A stretch of DNA of 64,000 nucleotides, from assembly GCA_964369755.1 (NCBI GenBank), contig CAYJFY010000010.1, forward strand, positions 4,571-68,570. The letters run 5' to 3'. The notes under the pieces are model-generated. The model was not told where the DNA came from and searched no databases. It worked only from the letters and a program-made list of their open reading frames with translations. The DNA is from CAUPWF01 sp964369755 (GTDB taxonomy: Bacteria > Bacillota > Clostridia > Lachnospirales > Lachnospiraceae). Below are positions 44,615 through 51,899 of this stretch, one piece after another. The number at the start of each line of letters is the position of its first letter. Within the stretch, counting starts at the first letter, position 1. The position numbers were made by a program, and so were the translations under genes.

Positions 44615-45103
44615 CTAGTTAATCCAGATACCGTCTGTAGAGCCTCTTAATATCTCCAAATCACCTGATGGTGTCTCTACAATATGATTGGTATATACTC
44701 GATAGTAGTAATCTGGCGTCACATTAATCGTCTGAGATGTGGTTACCTTATATGCATTGTATGCTGTTCTGGACCAACTATATACACTCGTCCATCCACT
44801 ACCGTTGTAACGCTGTACTGATACCGTAACCCCCACTGCAGGTAAATCGGTTCTTGCAAAAGTTGTCCCCGTTGCTGCAGCCTTGCCGTTATACGGCATT
44901 CCAATAGCTCCTGATCCCGAAAGTAAATAATACCCCTTTAGTTGGCTATAGACAATGGTCGATGCCTCACTTTCATGGGTCAATGCTGATCCATCTACCA
45001 CAATCGCCTTATCCGAGGCCGCCGCCTCCGACACTGTTCCCATTCCAAGGCAAAGCCCACATACCATTGCCATAGCCGTCACCACACTACTTAGTTTTCT
45101 CAT
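44615..45103 (-). CDS. Small secreted protein of unknown function
   Basis: 162 residues. Signal peptide (1 to about 28, cut near S-E-A-A-A). The mature part of about 130 residues is rich in Ser, Thr, Tyr and Gly and is predicted to be all beta, with alternating hydrophobic stretches such as V-T-V-S-V-Q-R-Y-N-G. AGGAG precedes the ATG. I do not recognise a named domain with confidence. It is followed by the structured 145-bp element and preceded by the probable anti-sigma gene in the same direction. Confidence 0.8.
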   Translation of the reverse strand: MRKLSSVVTAMAMVCGLCLGMGTVSEAAASDKAIVVDGSALTHESEASTIVYSQLKGYYLLSGSGAIGMPYNGKAAATGTTFARTDLPAVGVTVSVQRYNGSGWTSVYSWSRTAYNAYKVTTSQTINVTPDYYYRVYTNHIVETPSGDLEILRGSTDGIWIN

Positions 45104-45203
45104 CTCTCCTACCTCCTAAAATATATCCCTCTATACTAAAGACACGCGAGATGACAAAAACTTACGGCATTTTTCGATAATTTACACATTGTTTTCAATT
45201 TGT

Positions 45204-45974
45204 TTACATTTTGTTCACAAAATACATGTTTTCCAAGATATTTTCTAAGATATCCGTGTCTAATGTTGTTTGAATTCCATAGTATAGATTCCTATATGAG
45301 TAGGTTGCGTTCTTCAACCCATTCTCGTATTCATCTATTCGAATCTCCACCCCACCATTAACTATATTATAACTGTCTACTATTTTATTCTCTCCCATAT
45401 CAAAATAAGAAGTTTTATTCAAATTGGAAAGGATACTATATCTAAGATTTTCTCCCTCGCACACGTAATAAAAATCAACTCTTAAGAAATTAGCAAGCAC
45501 ATCTATCGTATCAAATGTCAATTCATACTCTGTAGATGTCAACTCCATCACTGGCACCCCTAGCACCTCTTCCGCCAATGCATAAGCTTCTTTTGCATCG
45601 TCGGCATGTACCATCATAGTCTCCTCACCCTCGCTATTAGTCGCTAATCTACTATCGCCCTCATAGTCTTTCTCTGCTTGTTGGAATTTCTTCAACTCAT
45701 TCCCGACGCTGATTATAGTCATGCTAAAGAAGAGCCCGATTACGGCTGCGATGATGAAGTAGCTTCTGAGGCGCTTTTTGCGGACGCACTTCAGTCGATC
45801 TAGCTCGTCCCATTCATCGCGTTGCTCTTCGTACTCTTCGATCTGTATTTTTAATTTTTCCCGAATGGAGGCAGGGGCTTTGAGTCCCTTGAGACTTTCG
45901 TCTTCTTCCATCTTGTCCACGGATCGTTCTACCTCGGGATCCAATTCAAATTTGTCTGACATATAATTCATCAT
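45204..45974 (-). CDS. Single-pass membrane protein, probable anti-sigma factor
   Basis: 256 residues. A charged cytosolic N-terminus of about 70 residues, one helix (about 72-92), and an outside domain of about 165 residues whose end (Y-G-I-Q-T-T-L-D...I-L-E-N-M-Y-F) resembles DUF4367-type C-termini found on clostridial anti-sigma proteins. GAGGAA precedes the ATG. The ECF sigma gene at 47262-47798 points the same way 1.3 kb upstream, with murG between them on the other strand. A sigma/anti-sigma pair is inference from topology and layout. Confidence 0.65.
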   Translation of the reverse strand: MMNYMSDKFELDPEVERSVDKMEEDESLKGLKAPASIREKLKIQIEEYEEQRDEWDELDRLKCVRKKRLRSYFIIAAVIGLFFSMTIISVGNELKKFQQAEKDYEGDSRLATNSEGEETMMVHADDAKEAYALAEEVLGVPVMELTSTEYELTFDTIDVLANFLRVDFYYVCEGENLRYSILSNLNKTSYFDMGENKIVDSYNIVNGGVEIRIDEYENGLKNATYSYRNLYYGIQTTLDTDILENILENMYFVNKM

Positions 45975-46044
45975 ATTGCTTCCTCTATCTCTTTCTAAAC
46001 TAACATCTCTAGCCTTGAAAGTGTGCTCCTTGCATTTTCTTAGC

Positions 46045-46074
46045 TTGACTTTCTTTTATCTATTTTAATATAAT
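46045..46074 (+). promoter_or_regulatory. Predicted promoter of murG
   Basis: TTGACT (46045-46050), 18-base spacer, TATAAT (46069-46074), about 50 bases before the ATG. Confidence 0.6.
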
Positions 46075-46126
46075 AATACATACATGTACACCCTTTTTAA
46101 TATATTAACCCAAATGGAGGTTTTTT

Positions 46127-47191
46127 ATGAAACGAATTCTACTTACTGGCGGCGGTACCGCTGGACACGTAACCCCTCATATGGCATTGGTGCCAAAACT
46201 AAAGAAAGCTGGTTACGACATACAATATATCGGTTCCTACCATGGAATCGAGAAGACACTCGTCTCTGAGTTGGATCTTCCCTACTATGGAATTGCCTCT
46301 GGCAAATTGAGACGCTATTTTAGTCTCCAAAACTTTACCGATCCCTTCCGTGTACTGAAAGGTTTTTCGCAGGCAAATGCATTGATCAAGGCTCTAAAGC
46401 CTGATATCGTGTTCTCAAAAGGGGGATTCGTTTCGGTTCCTGTGGTCGTGGCAGCGAAACGAAATAAGATTCCTGTCATCATCCATGAATCCGATATGAC
46501 TCCAGGGCTTGCCAACAAACTCTCCTTCCCCTTCGCGACGAAGGTTTGTTGCAACTTCCCTGAGACCGTAGCGCACCTCCCTAGCGGCAAGGCGATTGTG
46601 ACAGGTTGTCCCATCCGAGACGAATTACTCCAAGGAGATAAATCTGCAGCTCGCAAGCTCTGCAAGTTCACCAAGGATAAACCTGTGGTTTTAATCATCG
46701 GTGGAAGTCTTGGCTCCTTGGCCATCAACACGGTAATCCGCGCAATTTTACCTGAACTTTTGAAGAAGTTTCAGGTTGTCCACATCTGTGGAACAGGGAA
46801 ATCCGATTCATCTCTGAATGATGTTCCCGGGTATGTACAGTTTGAATATGCAAAGGACGAATTAAAAGATTTATTTGCCCTCTCGGACGTTGTAATCTCT
46901 CGTGCTGGTGCGAATGTCATCTGCGAATTGCTGGCATTACGAAAACCAACCCTGTTGATTCCACTTGGACTAAATGCAAGTCGTGGAGATCAGATTCTCA
47001 ATGCAAAATCCTTCTCCAAACAAGGGTTTAGTATGATGCTCGATGAAGAGAATATGACCAATGAAGTCCTACTCTCCTCGATTAATCAGCTCTATGATAC
47101 TCGCGATTCCTACATCCAAGCGATGAGCCAATCCGGTTTAGCTAACCCGATCGATACCATATTGGACTTATTCCGAACCCATGAAAAATAA
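46127..47191 (+). CDS. murG: UDP-GlcNAc:lipid I N-acetylglucosaminyltransferase (MurG)
   Basis: 354 residues. Adds GlcNAc to lipid I on the inner face of the membrane to make lipid II for peptidoglycan. G-G-G-T-A-G-H-V-T-P (8-17) is the N-terminal glycine-rich loop. F-S-K-G-G-F-V-S-V-P-V, H-E-S-D and the C-terminal donor site S-R-A-G-A-N...E-L-L-A-L-R-K-P-T-L-L-I-P-L follow. The H-E-S-D-x-x-P-G-L-A-N form is that of a Firmicutes subgroup. It stands alone, outside a dcw cluster and between sigma-related genes on the other strand, so a second, more typical murG may exist elsewhere. Confidence 0.9.
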   Translation: MKRILLTGGGTAGHVTPHMALVPKLKKAGYDIQYIGSYHGIEKTLVSELDLPYYGIASGKLRRYFSLQNFTDPFRVLKGFSQANALIKALKPDIVFSKGGFVSVPVVVAAKRNKIPVIIHESDMTPGLANKLSFPFATKVCCNFPETVAHLPSGKAIVTGCPIRDELLQGDKSAARKLCKFTKDKPVVLIIGGSLGSLAINTVIRAILPELLKKFQVVHICGTGKSDSSLNDVPGYVQFEYAKDELKDLFALSDVVISRAGANVICELLALRKPTLLIPLGLNASRGDQILNAKSFSKQGFSMMLDEENMTNEVLLSSINQLYDTRDSYIQAMSQSGLANPIDTILDLFRTHEK

Positions 47192-47221
47192 ATCTCTTTG
47201 TGCTGTTGCGTTGCATTCACG

Positions 47222-47252
47222 AAAACAGGTGTCGATACGACACCTGTTTATC
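47222..47252. terminator. Bidirectional terminator between murG and the sigma gene
   Basis: AACAGGTGTCG and CGACACCTGTT are perfect 11-bp arms with a 3-base loop, between convergent genes. Confidence 0.8.
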
Positions 47253-47261
47253 CAACCCAAC

Positions 47262-47798
47262 TCACACGCCTTTTTGATGTTTCAAGTATGCGATCGCCCA
47301 TTCTCTGATTCGGTAAATTCTACCGTATAGTGCTTGCGGTGTTAAATTCAATTCTTCTGCCACCTCTTTTTGACTTCGTTCATGAACAAATACTTCCATG
47401 ACAATCCAATGCCACAATTCATCTTTCTTCTTTAACGCCTCCAATAAGTCGTGAACCAAATCCCGTCTTTTCACCAAATCCAACCTCTGAATCAACTTCT
47501 CCTCTGGACTAGACTCCAGCCTCGTTTCGTCGGATTCTAAATTATCTTTCATTTCTTCGTATTTTAGATGTCTTAAGTAATTTAAAATGTAATTTTTCGC
47601 CACCTTCATGGCGAAATTCCTGTAGCTGTTTACTTCTTCCTGATCCCGTATCGCAATATACAATTCCATAAAAGCATGTTGTGTCGCATCTTCTGCAAGC
47701 TCACTATCACGCCCCGCATACCATCTACTCAGTCTGTACACTTCGTCGCTATACTTGTCGTACAGCTCGTCAAATTCAGCATCTTTGTAGTCTGGCAT
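47262..47798 (-). CDS. ECF-type RNA polymerase sigma factor
   Basis: 178 residues. Sigma region 2 (about 8-80: L-Y-D-K-Y-S-D-E-V-Y-R-L, D-A-T-Q-H-A-F-M-E-L-Y) and region 4 helix-turn-helix (about 130-170: R-S-Q-K-E-V-A-E-E-L-N-L-T-P-Q-A-L-Y). It directs RNA polymerase to a small regulon, usually for envelope stress. The probable anti-sigma gene lies at 45204-45974 in the same direction, beyond murG. No ECF-type promoter of its own was identified. Confidence 0.9.
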   Translation of the reverse strand: MPDYKDAEFDELYDKYSDEVYRLSRWYAGRDSELAEDATQHAFMELYIAIRDQEEVNSYRNFAMKVAKNYILNYLRHLKYEEMKDNLESDETRLESSPEEKLIQRLDLVKRRDLVHDLLEALKKKDELWHWIVMEVFVHERSQKEVAEELNLTPQALYGRIYRIREWAIAYLKHQKGV

Positions 47799-47845
47799 AA
47801 CTTAGTGTTCCTCTCTTCTACTCTCCTTCTATCTGTAAATCATTC

Positions 47846-48256
47846 TTATAATTCAATACTAGATAGAATACTATCTTTTATATCGCTTGTCAATTCCCCA
47901 ATTTCCCACGAAAAATTCACACTATCTCCCTCATATCTCGGAATCAAGTGTAAATGGTAGTGAAAAACTGTTTGTCCTGCAACTTTTCCATTATTTTGCA
48001 ACAAATTGAATCCATTACAATTTAATTTATCCGTTAATTCAGACATTATTTTTTTTGCGATTGGCATTATTTTTTCTGCCAATGCATCATCCAATTCATA
48101 GAAATCACGATAATGCTCCTTTGGCAATATCAAAGTATGCCCCTTGCTCGCTGGACCTAGATCTAGAATCGCACGAAAATCCTCATCTTCATACACGGTT
48201 GCAGCTGGTATCTCTCCATTTGCTATTTTGCAAAATATACAGGTTTCATCCTTCAT
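47846..48256 (-). CDS. HIT-family protein (nucleotide hydrolase/transferase)
   Basis: 136 residues. Histidine-triad fold; H-Y-H-L-H-L-I at about 99-105 is the catalytic triad motif. C-I-F-C-K-I at the N-terminus and an early metal-binding-type Cys pair are typical of HINT-like proteins, which hydrolyse nucleoside phosphoramidates and similar adducts. Normal length and start. It is read toward the sigma gene with a 47-base gap. Confidence 0.93.
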   Translation of the reverse strand: MKDETCIFCKIANGEIPAATVYEDEDFRAILDLGPASKGHTLILPKEHYRDFYELDDALAEKIMPIAKKIMSELTDKLNCNGFNLLQNNGKVAGQTVFHYHLHLIPRYEGDSVNFSWEIGELTSDIKDSILSSIEL

Positions 48257-48490
48257 GTTATATCCCTACCTTTCGTCTGTTTCACTACTCGTTTTCTCTT
48301 AGTATTCTCCCATTGTAGACTGTACTTTTGTAAAAATCAAGTAGTAAAATGTTCATATTTTAAAGATTTTTGATGCTTTTTCTTTTATTTTGCGCGATAA
48401 TATGATATCATTTCAAAAGTATTCTAACTTTTATTTCTTTGCGCAGAAATGAATTATCAAATCAATTTTCAAGGTACGAAAGGAAAAACA

Positions 48491-49264
48491 ATGTTACAAA
48501 ATATCGACACATCAAGATTAGAAGAGATTCGAAAGCGGGACCTAGATGCGGCAAAAATAATAGATGACTTACTCGAACATCACCGCATCACACTCACAAC
48601 CATCAGCCATGAAATTCGCAACCCACTCTCTTTGGTCTATAGCAAACTCGAATTAATGGAGCTAAAATATCCAGAATTAAAAACCATGAAACACTGGGAC
48701 TCTCTCGTAGAGGATGTCACTTATATGAAACATCTCCTAGAAGAGCTATCCACCTACAACAATGGATCACAACTCAAGATTGCTCGCGTGGATTCCACTG
48801 CGTTTTTCAGGAAACTCATTCTATCATTTGCCATCTCCATCGAGGAGAGCGAAGTGGAATTTGTCTCCCATATTCCAGATCATCTACCCGATTATTATGG
48901 TGATGCTTATAAGCTACAGGAAGTATTTATGAATTTACTACGAAATGCCTTTGAGGCCCTATACGACTCTCAATCTCCCACGAAAGGGAAGAAGGAGCTA
49001 AGATTTTTCACAAGTTATGATAGAGAGAAACACTCTATTTATGTCACCATCGCAGACAGCGGCTGTGGGATTGCTCCCGAGAATTTGCCAACCATATTTG
49101 AGATGTTTCAGACCTACAAAGCAGGCGGAACAGGACTCGGGCTTGCACTGAGCAAACGCATCATAGAAGCCCATGGCGGAAGTATTTCCGTGGAATCCAA
49201 GCTACATAAGGGCAGCACCTTCCACATTACCTTGCCACTCTCCTCGCGAAACGTTTTGATGTAA
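48491..49264 (+). CDS. Orphan cytosolic sensor histidine kinase
   Basis: 257 residues. A phospho-acceptor helix with S-H-E-I-R-N-P-L-S-L (His near 35-37) is followed by an ATPase domain with N-box N-L-L-R-N-A-F-E-A, D-S-G-C-G-I, and G-T-G-L-G-L-A-L-S-K. It lacks transmembrane helices and any recognisable sensor domain, and no response regulator is next to it. It resembles the kinase core of sporulation-type kinases, which is a weak link. The ATG at 48491 follows AAAGGA by about 6 bases; the frame extends to 48449, but without a site. Confidence 0.9.
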   Translation: MLQNIDTSRLEEIRKRDLDAAKIIDDLLEHHRITLTTISHEIRNPLSLVYSKLELMELKYPELKTMKHWDSLVEDVTYMKHLLEELSTYNNGSQLKIARVDSTAFFRKLILSFAISIEESEVEFVSHIPDHLPDYYGDAYKLQEVFMNLLRNAFEALYDSQSPTKGKKELRFFTSYDREKHSIYVTIADSGCGIAPENLPTIFEMFQTYKAGGTGLGLALSKRIIEAHGGSISVESKLHKGSTFHITLPLSSRNVLM

Positions 49265-49282
49265 CGCAAATACCATTTCCCT

Positions 49283-49960
49283 TTATAAAAAATCCATCCA
49301 ATCCTCGTCTTGATCTGGTTTCTTTCTACGCTTCCAGATCTGGGCGAGCCTTGGCTCTCGGATGGTGTCCCGCAGTTTTTGCAAGGGCTGTTCCACCTTC
49401 TCGACCTCTTCCTCTCCCGCCACACTCTCACATTGTCCTTTATCTTTCAACAACTCCCTTAGATTATATCTTTCCTCCATGGTAACTTTATGTAATTCAC
49501 ATGCCATGACCACACACTTTGTATCTCCATAATCCACCGCCTTAATAAAATACTCTGTCAATCCATGAAACGTAATCGTAAGCTTTGACTCTTGACTTGG
49601 CAGATAACAAAACTGATAGTCTGCATCTCGCAAAAATATATACATGGGATCTAGTACAATTCGATTAATATCGAGCATGTACTTTCTCATCTCTTCTAGC
49701 ACCGCGAACAACTGCCCGAGAAACACCCTTAGATTTTTCTCCGTGATCGGCTCTTTCTCGAACCGCTCCTTCATGGAGGGCAACCCACTAATATCATAGG
49801 AATATTGACTCTTTTGATCCACACCCCAACCTTGTACTTTTAACAAGCCAGGAATCTGATTCTCCCGAATCATCGCCAGCTGGTAATCCTCCTGGAACTC
49901 ACATACTTCTTCGATGACTAATTCTGTATAGTCTAGTTCATTGTTAATTCTTATATTCAA
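49283..49960 (-). CDS. DUF6382-like protein of the Tad pilus cluster
   Basis: 225 residues, no membrane helix. It matches in size and pattern the N-terminal domain (about 1-165) of Lachnospiraceae proteins that combine DUF6382 with a C-terminal FHA domain in Tad clusters; here the FHA domain is missing and the protein ends in a basic, then acidic tail. It is the last gene of the minus-strand pilus operon, 12 bases after the TadE-like gene. Function unknown; a cytosolic accessory or signalling role is inference. Confidence 0.7.
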   Translation of the reverse strand: MNIRINNELDYTELVIEEVCEFQEDYQLAMIRENQIPGLLKVQGWGVDQKSQYSYDISGLPSMKERFEKEPITEKNLRVFLGQLFAVLEEMRKYMLDINRIVLDPMYIFLRDADYQFCYLPSQESKLTITFHGLTEYFIKAVDYGDTKCVVMACELHKVTMEERYNLRELLKDKGQCESVAGEEEVEKVEQPLQKLRDTIREPRLAQIWKRRKKPDQDEDWMDFL

Positions 49961-49972
49961 TGCTCCACCTCC

Positions 49973-50365
49973 CTAGTTAAACATATTTATTTTCCGTATA
50001 TCATCCTCATAATGATGATATCGCGTAGTTTGCACTGCCCAAACATCAAAAAAATTCTCCTCCGCATATAATTCCACCCTAATCTCCTCTCCTGATTCTT
50101 CGATTGATATCTCCACATACTCGAATAATAGCAACTTTTCCCGCGTTTGTTCTTGTCCGTATCTATATAGTTCCTCTATCTCTACCCCCTCTGGTTTCTC
50201 CCACTGCTGTCTTGCGATTACAGAGAGCTCATATGCCACGCCGTGGATGATATTCTTGTCATGAAAATAAAACCCTCCATAGATTACAACGAGAATCATC
50301 CATAAAATCAAGGGTATGATATAGGATGATTCTACGGTTAGACTGGCTGACCACTTCTTGTACAT
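49973..50365 (-). CDS. TadE-like pseudopilin 2
   Basis: 130 residues. The N-terminus has the class III-type pseudopilin pattern S-A-S-L-T-V-E-S-S-Y-I-I-P followed by a hydrophobic helix (about 15-37), as in TadE/TadF minor pilins. GGGAGGAG lies 2 bases before the ATG at 50365; a start at 50395 has no site. Last structural gene of the Tad operon. Confidence 0.8.
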   Translation of the reverse strand: MYKKWSASLTVESSYIIPLILWMILVVIYGGFYFHDKNIIHGVAYELSVIARQQWEKPEGVEIEELYRYGQEQTREKLLLFEYVEISIEESGEEIRVELYAEENFFDVWAVQTTRYHHYEDDIRKINMFN

Positions 50366-50448
50366 ACTCCTCCCTACGCACCCTTCTCTCTTCACACTTC
50401 CTCCTAATCCACTCCTAATCCTTTCTCCGATTACTCTTCACCACCATA

Positions 50449-50506
50449 GATCAATCCCCTCTATTCGCAACTTCTCGGATCTATTCCCTCTATTCGCAAC
50501 TCCTCA
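50449..50506. repeat. Tandem 29-bp repeat at the end of the prepilin peptidase gene
   Basis: Two units (50449-50477 and 50478-50506) match at 25 of 29 bases, each containing CCCTCTATTCGCAAC. The peptidase stop codon lies in the second unit. Confidence 0.65.
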
Positions 50507-50911
50507 GATTAGTAGCATTCCAAAATATCCAAGAAGCAAGAATGGGAACAATGGAACTGTGGTTTTTTTGTCCGCTTTCTTTCGAATCACTTGCAGACCA
50601 CCATATGTTGCACACAAGAGAAACGCGATCATCATGCAGACCATGAATCCCTCAACTCCCCAAGCAATTCCAACCAACAACATGACGATACTATCTCCCC
50701 AACCAATGGCTTCCTTGCTCCACTTACTCACCAATAGAAACACCCCTCCCATTAGCATCCCTACCGCATGAACAAACAAGCCTTGATATTCGAGTACTAC
50801 TGTCACTCCAGTAATGACACCCCCTAGGAGAACCATGGCAGCCGAGATCTTTCGGTATTTGATATCCCCGATCGCAATGACCAACAGATACATGCCCCAT
50901 ATTATCCACAT
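50504..50911 (-). CDS. tadV: Type IV prepilin peptidase (A24 family, TadV/CpaA)
   Basis: 135 residues with about four helices. Membrane aspartic protease that trims prepilins. First catalytic Asp in I-G-D-I-K-Y-R-K-I and second in the G-x-G-D form G-W-G-D-S. The N-methylation domain is absent, as usual for TadV. The ATG at 50911 lies 10 bases after GGGAG; a GTG at 50920 sits too close. It overlaps the 3' end of the upstream TadE-like gene by about 10 bases. Confidence 0.88.
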   Translation of the reverse strand: MWIIWGMYLLVIAIGDIKYRKISAAMVLLGGVITGVTVVLEYQGLFVHAVGMLMGGVFLLVSKWSKEAIGWGDSIVMLLVGIAWGVEGFMVCMMIAFLLCATYGGLQVIRKKADKKTTVPLFPFLLLGYFGMLLI

Positions 50912-51882
50912 CGATCGCACACTCCCTTCCCCACAACCTCAGACCGTGGAACCGCATATATGGTTCGTTTCAACCCACTACAATTCAATGTCTTGTGATA
51001 GTGATTCCCATGTTCTGTCACGTAGACCATTCCCTTCTCACTAGTGTCAGGCTTGCAGATGGCACAGGAGTAGTACTTTTCTCCCTCTGCATTTCTCACG
51101 GATTCCAACTGCTCTGCTAGCTCGGTATAAATCGATAACTGTAGATGACTACACTGATAGTCGATATGATATACACTCCCCGTATCTGTGACATAGACGA
51201 TATCCTCGCGCTCCGAGAATGTGGCATCCCGATACCCTACCCAGAGTTTTACTTTCAGCTCTTCTTGAAAGCTCATCCCAAGCTCTAGGAATCTTGGCAC
51301 AGGCAGAGCGATACGGTAGTGTACATCCATCTGCAAGATTCCACTATGGAGTGATACCGATGATTTACTACAATCTAATCCACTGCTGCCGTCTAGGATG
51401 ATACTGTCGTCTAGCCAAGTAACTCCCACCGCCTCCACCACCTCTTCTTGGATGGTTTGATTCGATAACATAGGAATCAGGATTGCTTCTTTTATCAGAT
51501 TTCTACTGGCTTGATGCATGCCCGCCCGAACTTCTAGCTGAACAACCATGACTTCTAGCAAGAATAATAGACAGATAATCGCATAGAGGAATACTGGGGT
51601 AATCAAGGATGCTTCTACCGTCACACTCGAGCGGTAGGTCTGTGAGATGTATCGGGATGTTTTTCTCCCGCTGTTTGAAAATTTAGATCTTATTTGTTTG
51701 GATGTGTTAACGGAATTATTTGACACCAAGGCCAAGAAAGAGTCTTTCTCCTTTCGTAATTTTATTTTTTTGTTGGGGTGTTTTAATTGCGAACCTTGTC
51801 CACACTGCGAACCTTGTCCACACTGCGAACGTTGTTCACACTGCAAACGTTGCTCGCAGGGGAGAAAAACATCTCGATACAT
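50902..51882 (-). CDS. TadE-like pseudopilin 1 with variable N-terminus and two zinc-knuckle-like repeats
   Basis: 326 residues. An unusual N-terminal region of about 85 residues contains four C-(E/G)-Q-x-x-Q hexapeptides. S-S-V-T-V-E-A-S-L-I-T-P and a helix (about 86-115) mark the pseudopilin part. The C-terminus has two related blocks, V-Y-V-T-D-T-G-x-x-Y-H and V-Y-V-T-E-H-G-x-x-Y-H, each followed by Cys-x2-L and a C-x-x-C, like Ada-type metal knuckles. The ATG at 51882 has a strong AAAGGAG. The first 80 or so codons lie between 28-bp inverted repeats, and the opposite orientation is also open, so the N-terminus may be switchable. Confidence 0.8.
   Translation of the reverse strand: MYRDVFLPCEQRLQCEQRSQCGQGSQCGQGSQLKHPNKKIKLRKEKDSFLALVSNNSVNTSKQIRSKFSNSGRKTSRYISQTYRSSVTVEASLITPVFLYAIICLLFLLEVMVVQLEVRAGMHQASRNLIKEAILIPMLSNQTIQEEVVEAVGVTWLDDSIILDGSSGLDCSKSSVSLHSGILQMDVHYRIALPVPRFLELGMSFQEELKVKLWVGYRDATFSEREDIVYVTDTGSVYHIDYQCSHLQLSIYTELAEQLESVRNAEGEKYYSCAICKPDTSEKGMVYVTEHGNHYHKTLNCSGLKRTIYAVPRSEVVGKGVCDRCG
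51642..51669. repeat. Inverted repeat, left arm of candidate invertible segment
   Basis: 28 bases, GTGAGATGTATCGGGATGTT..., reverse complement of 51860-51887 with one mismatch. On the plus strand it would encode M-Y-R-D-V-F-L-P. Confidence 0.8.
51670..51859. other. Candidate invertible DNA segment in the TadE-like gene
   Basis: 190 bases between the 28-bp inverted repeats, with 18-bp tandem repeats at about 51787-51860. Read as it stands, the TadE-like frame gives C-E-Q-R-L-Q-type repeats; read inverted, it gives an open frame with C-E-P-C-P-H-type repeats that rejoins the same downstream frame. The ribosome binding site (about 51890-51896) lies outside the segment. Confidence 0.5.
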
Positions 51883-51887
51883 CTCAC
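51860..51887. repeat. Inverted repeat, right arm of candidate invertible segment
   Basis: Pairs with 51642-51669 (27 of 28). It contains the ATG (51882) and first codons of the TadE-like gene. Confidence 0.8.
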
Positions 51888-51899
51888 TTCTCCTTTGTA

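Noticed and set aside
51787..51860. CRISPR array
   Set aside because: The 18-bp units are tandem, without spacers, and encode a peptide repeat. The 15-bp units at 42005-42415 are rejected for the same reason.
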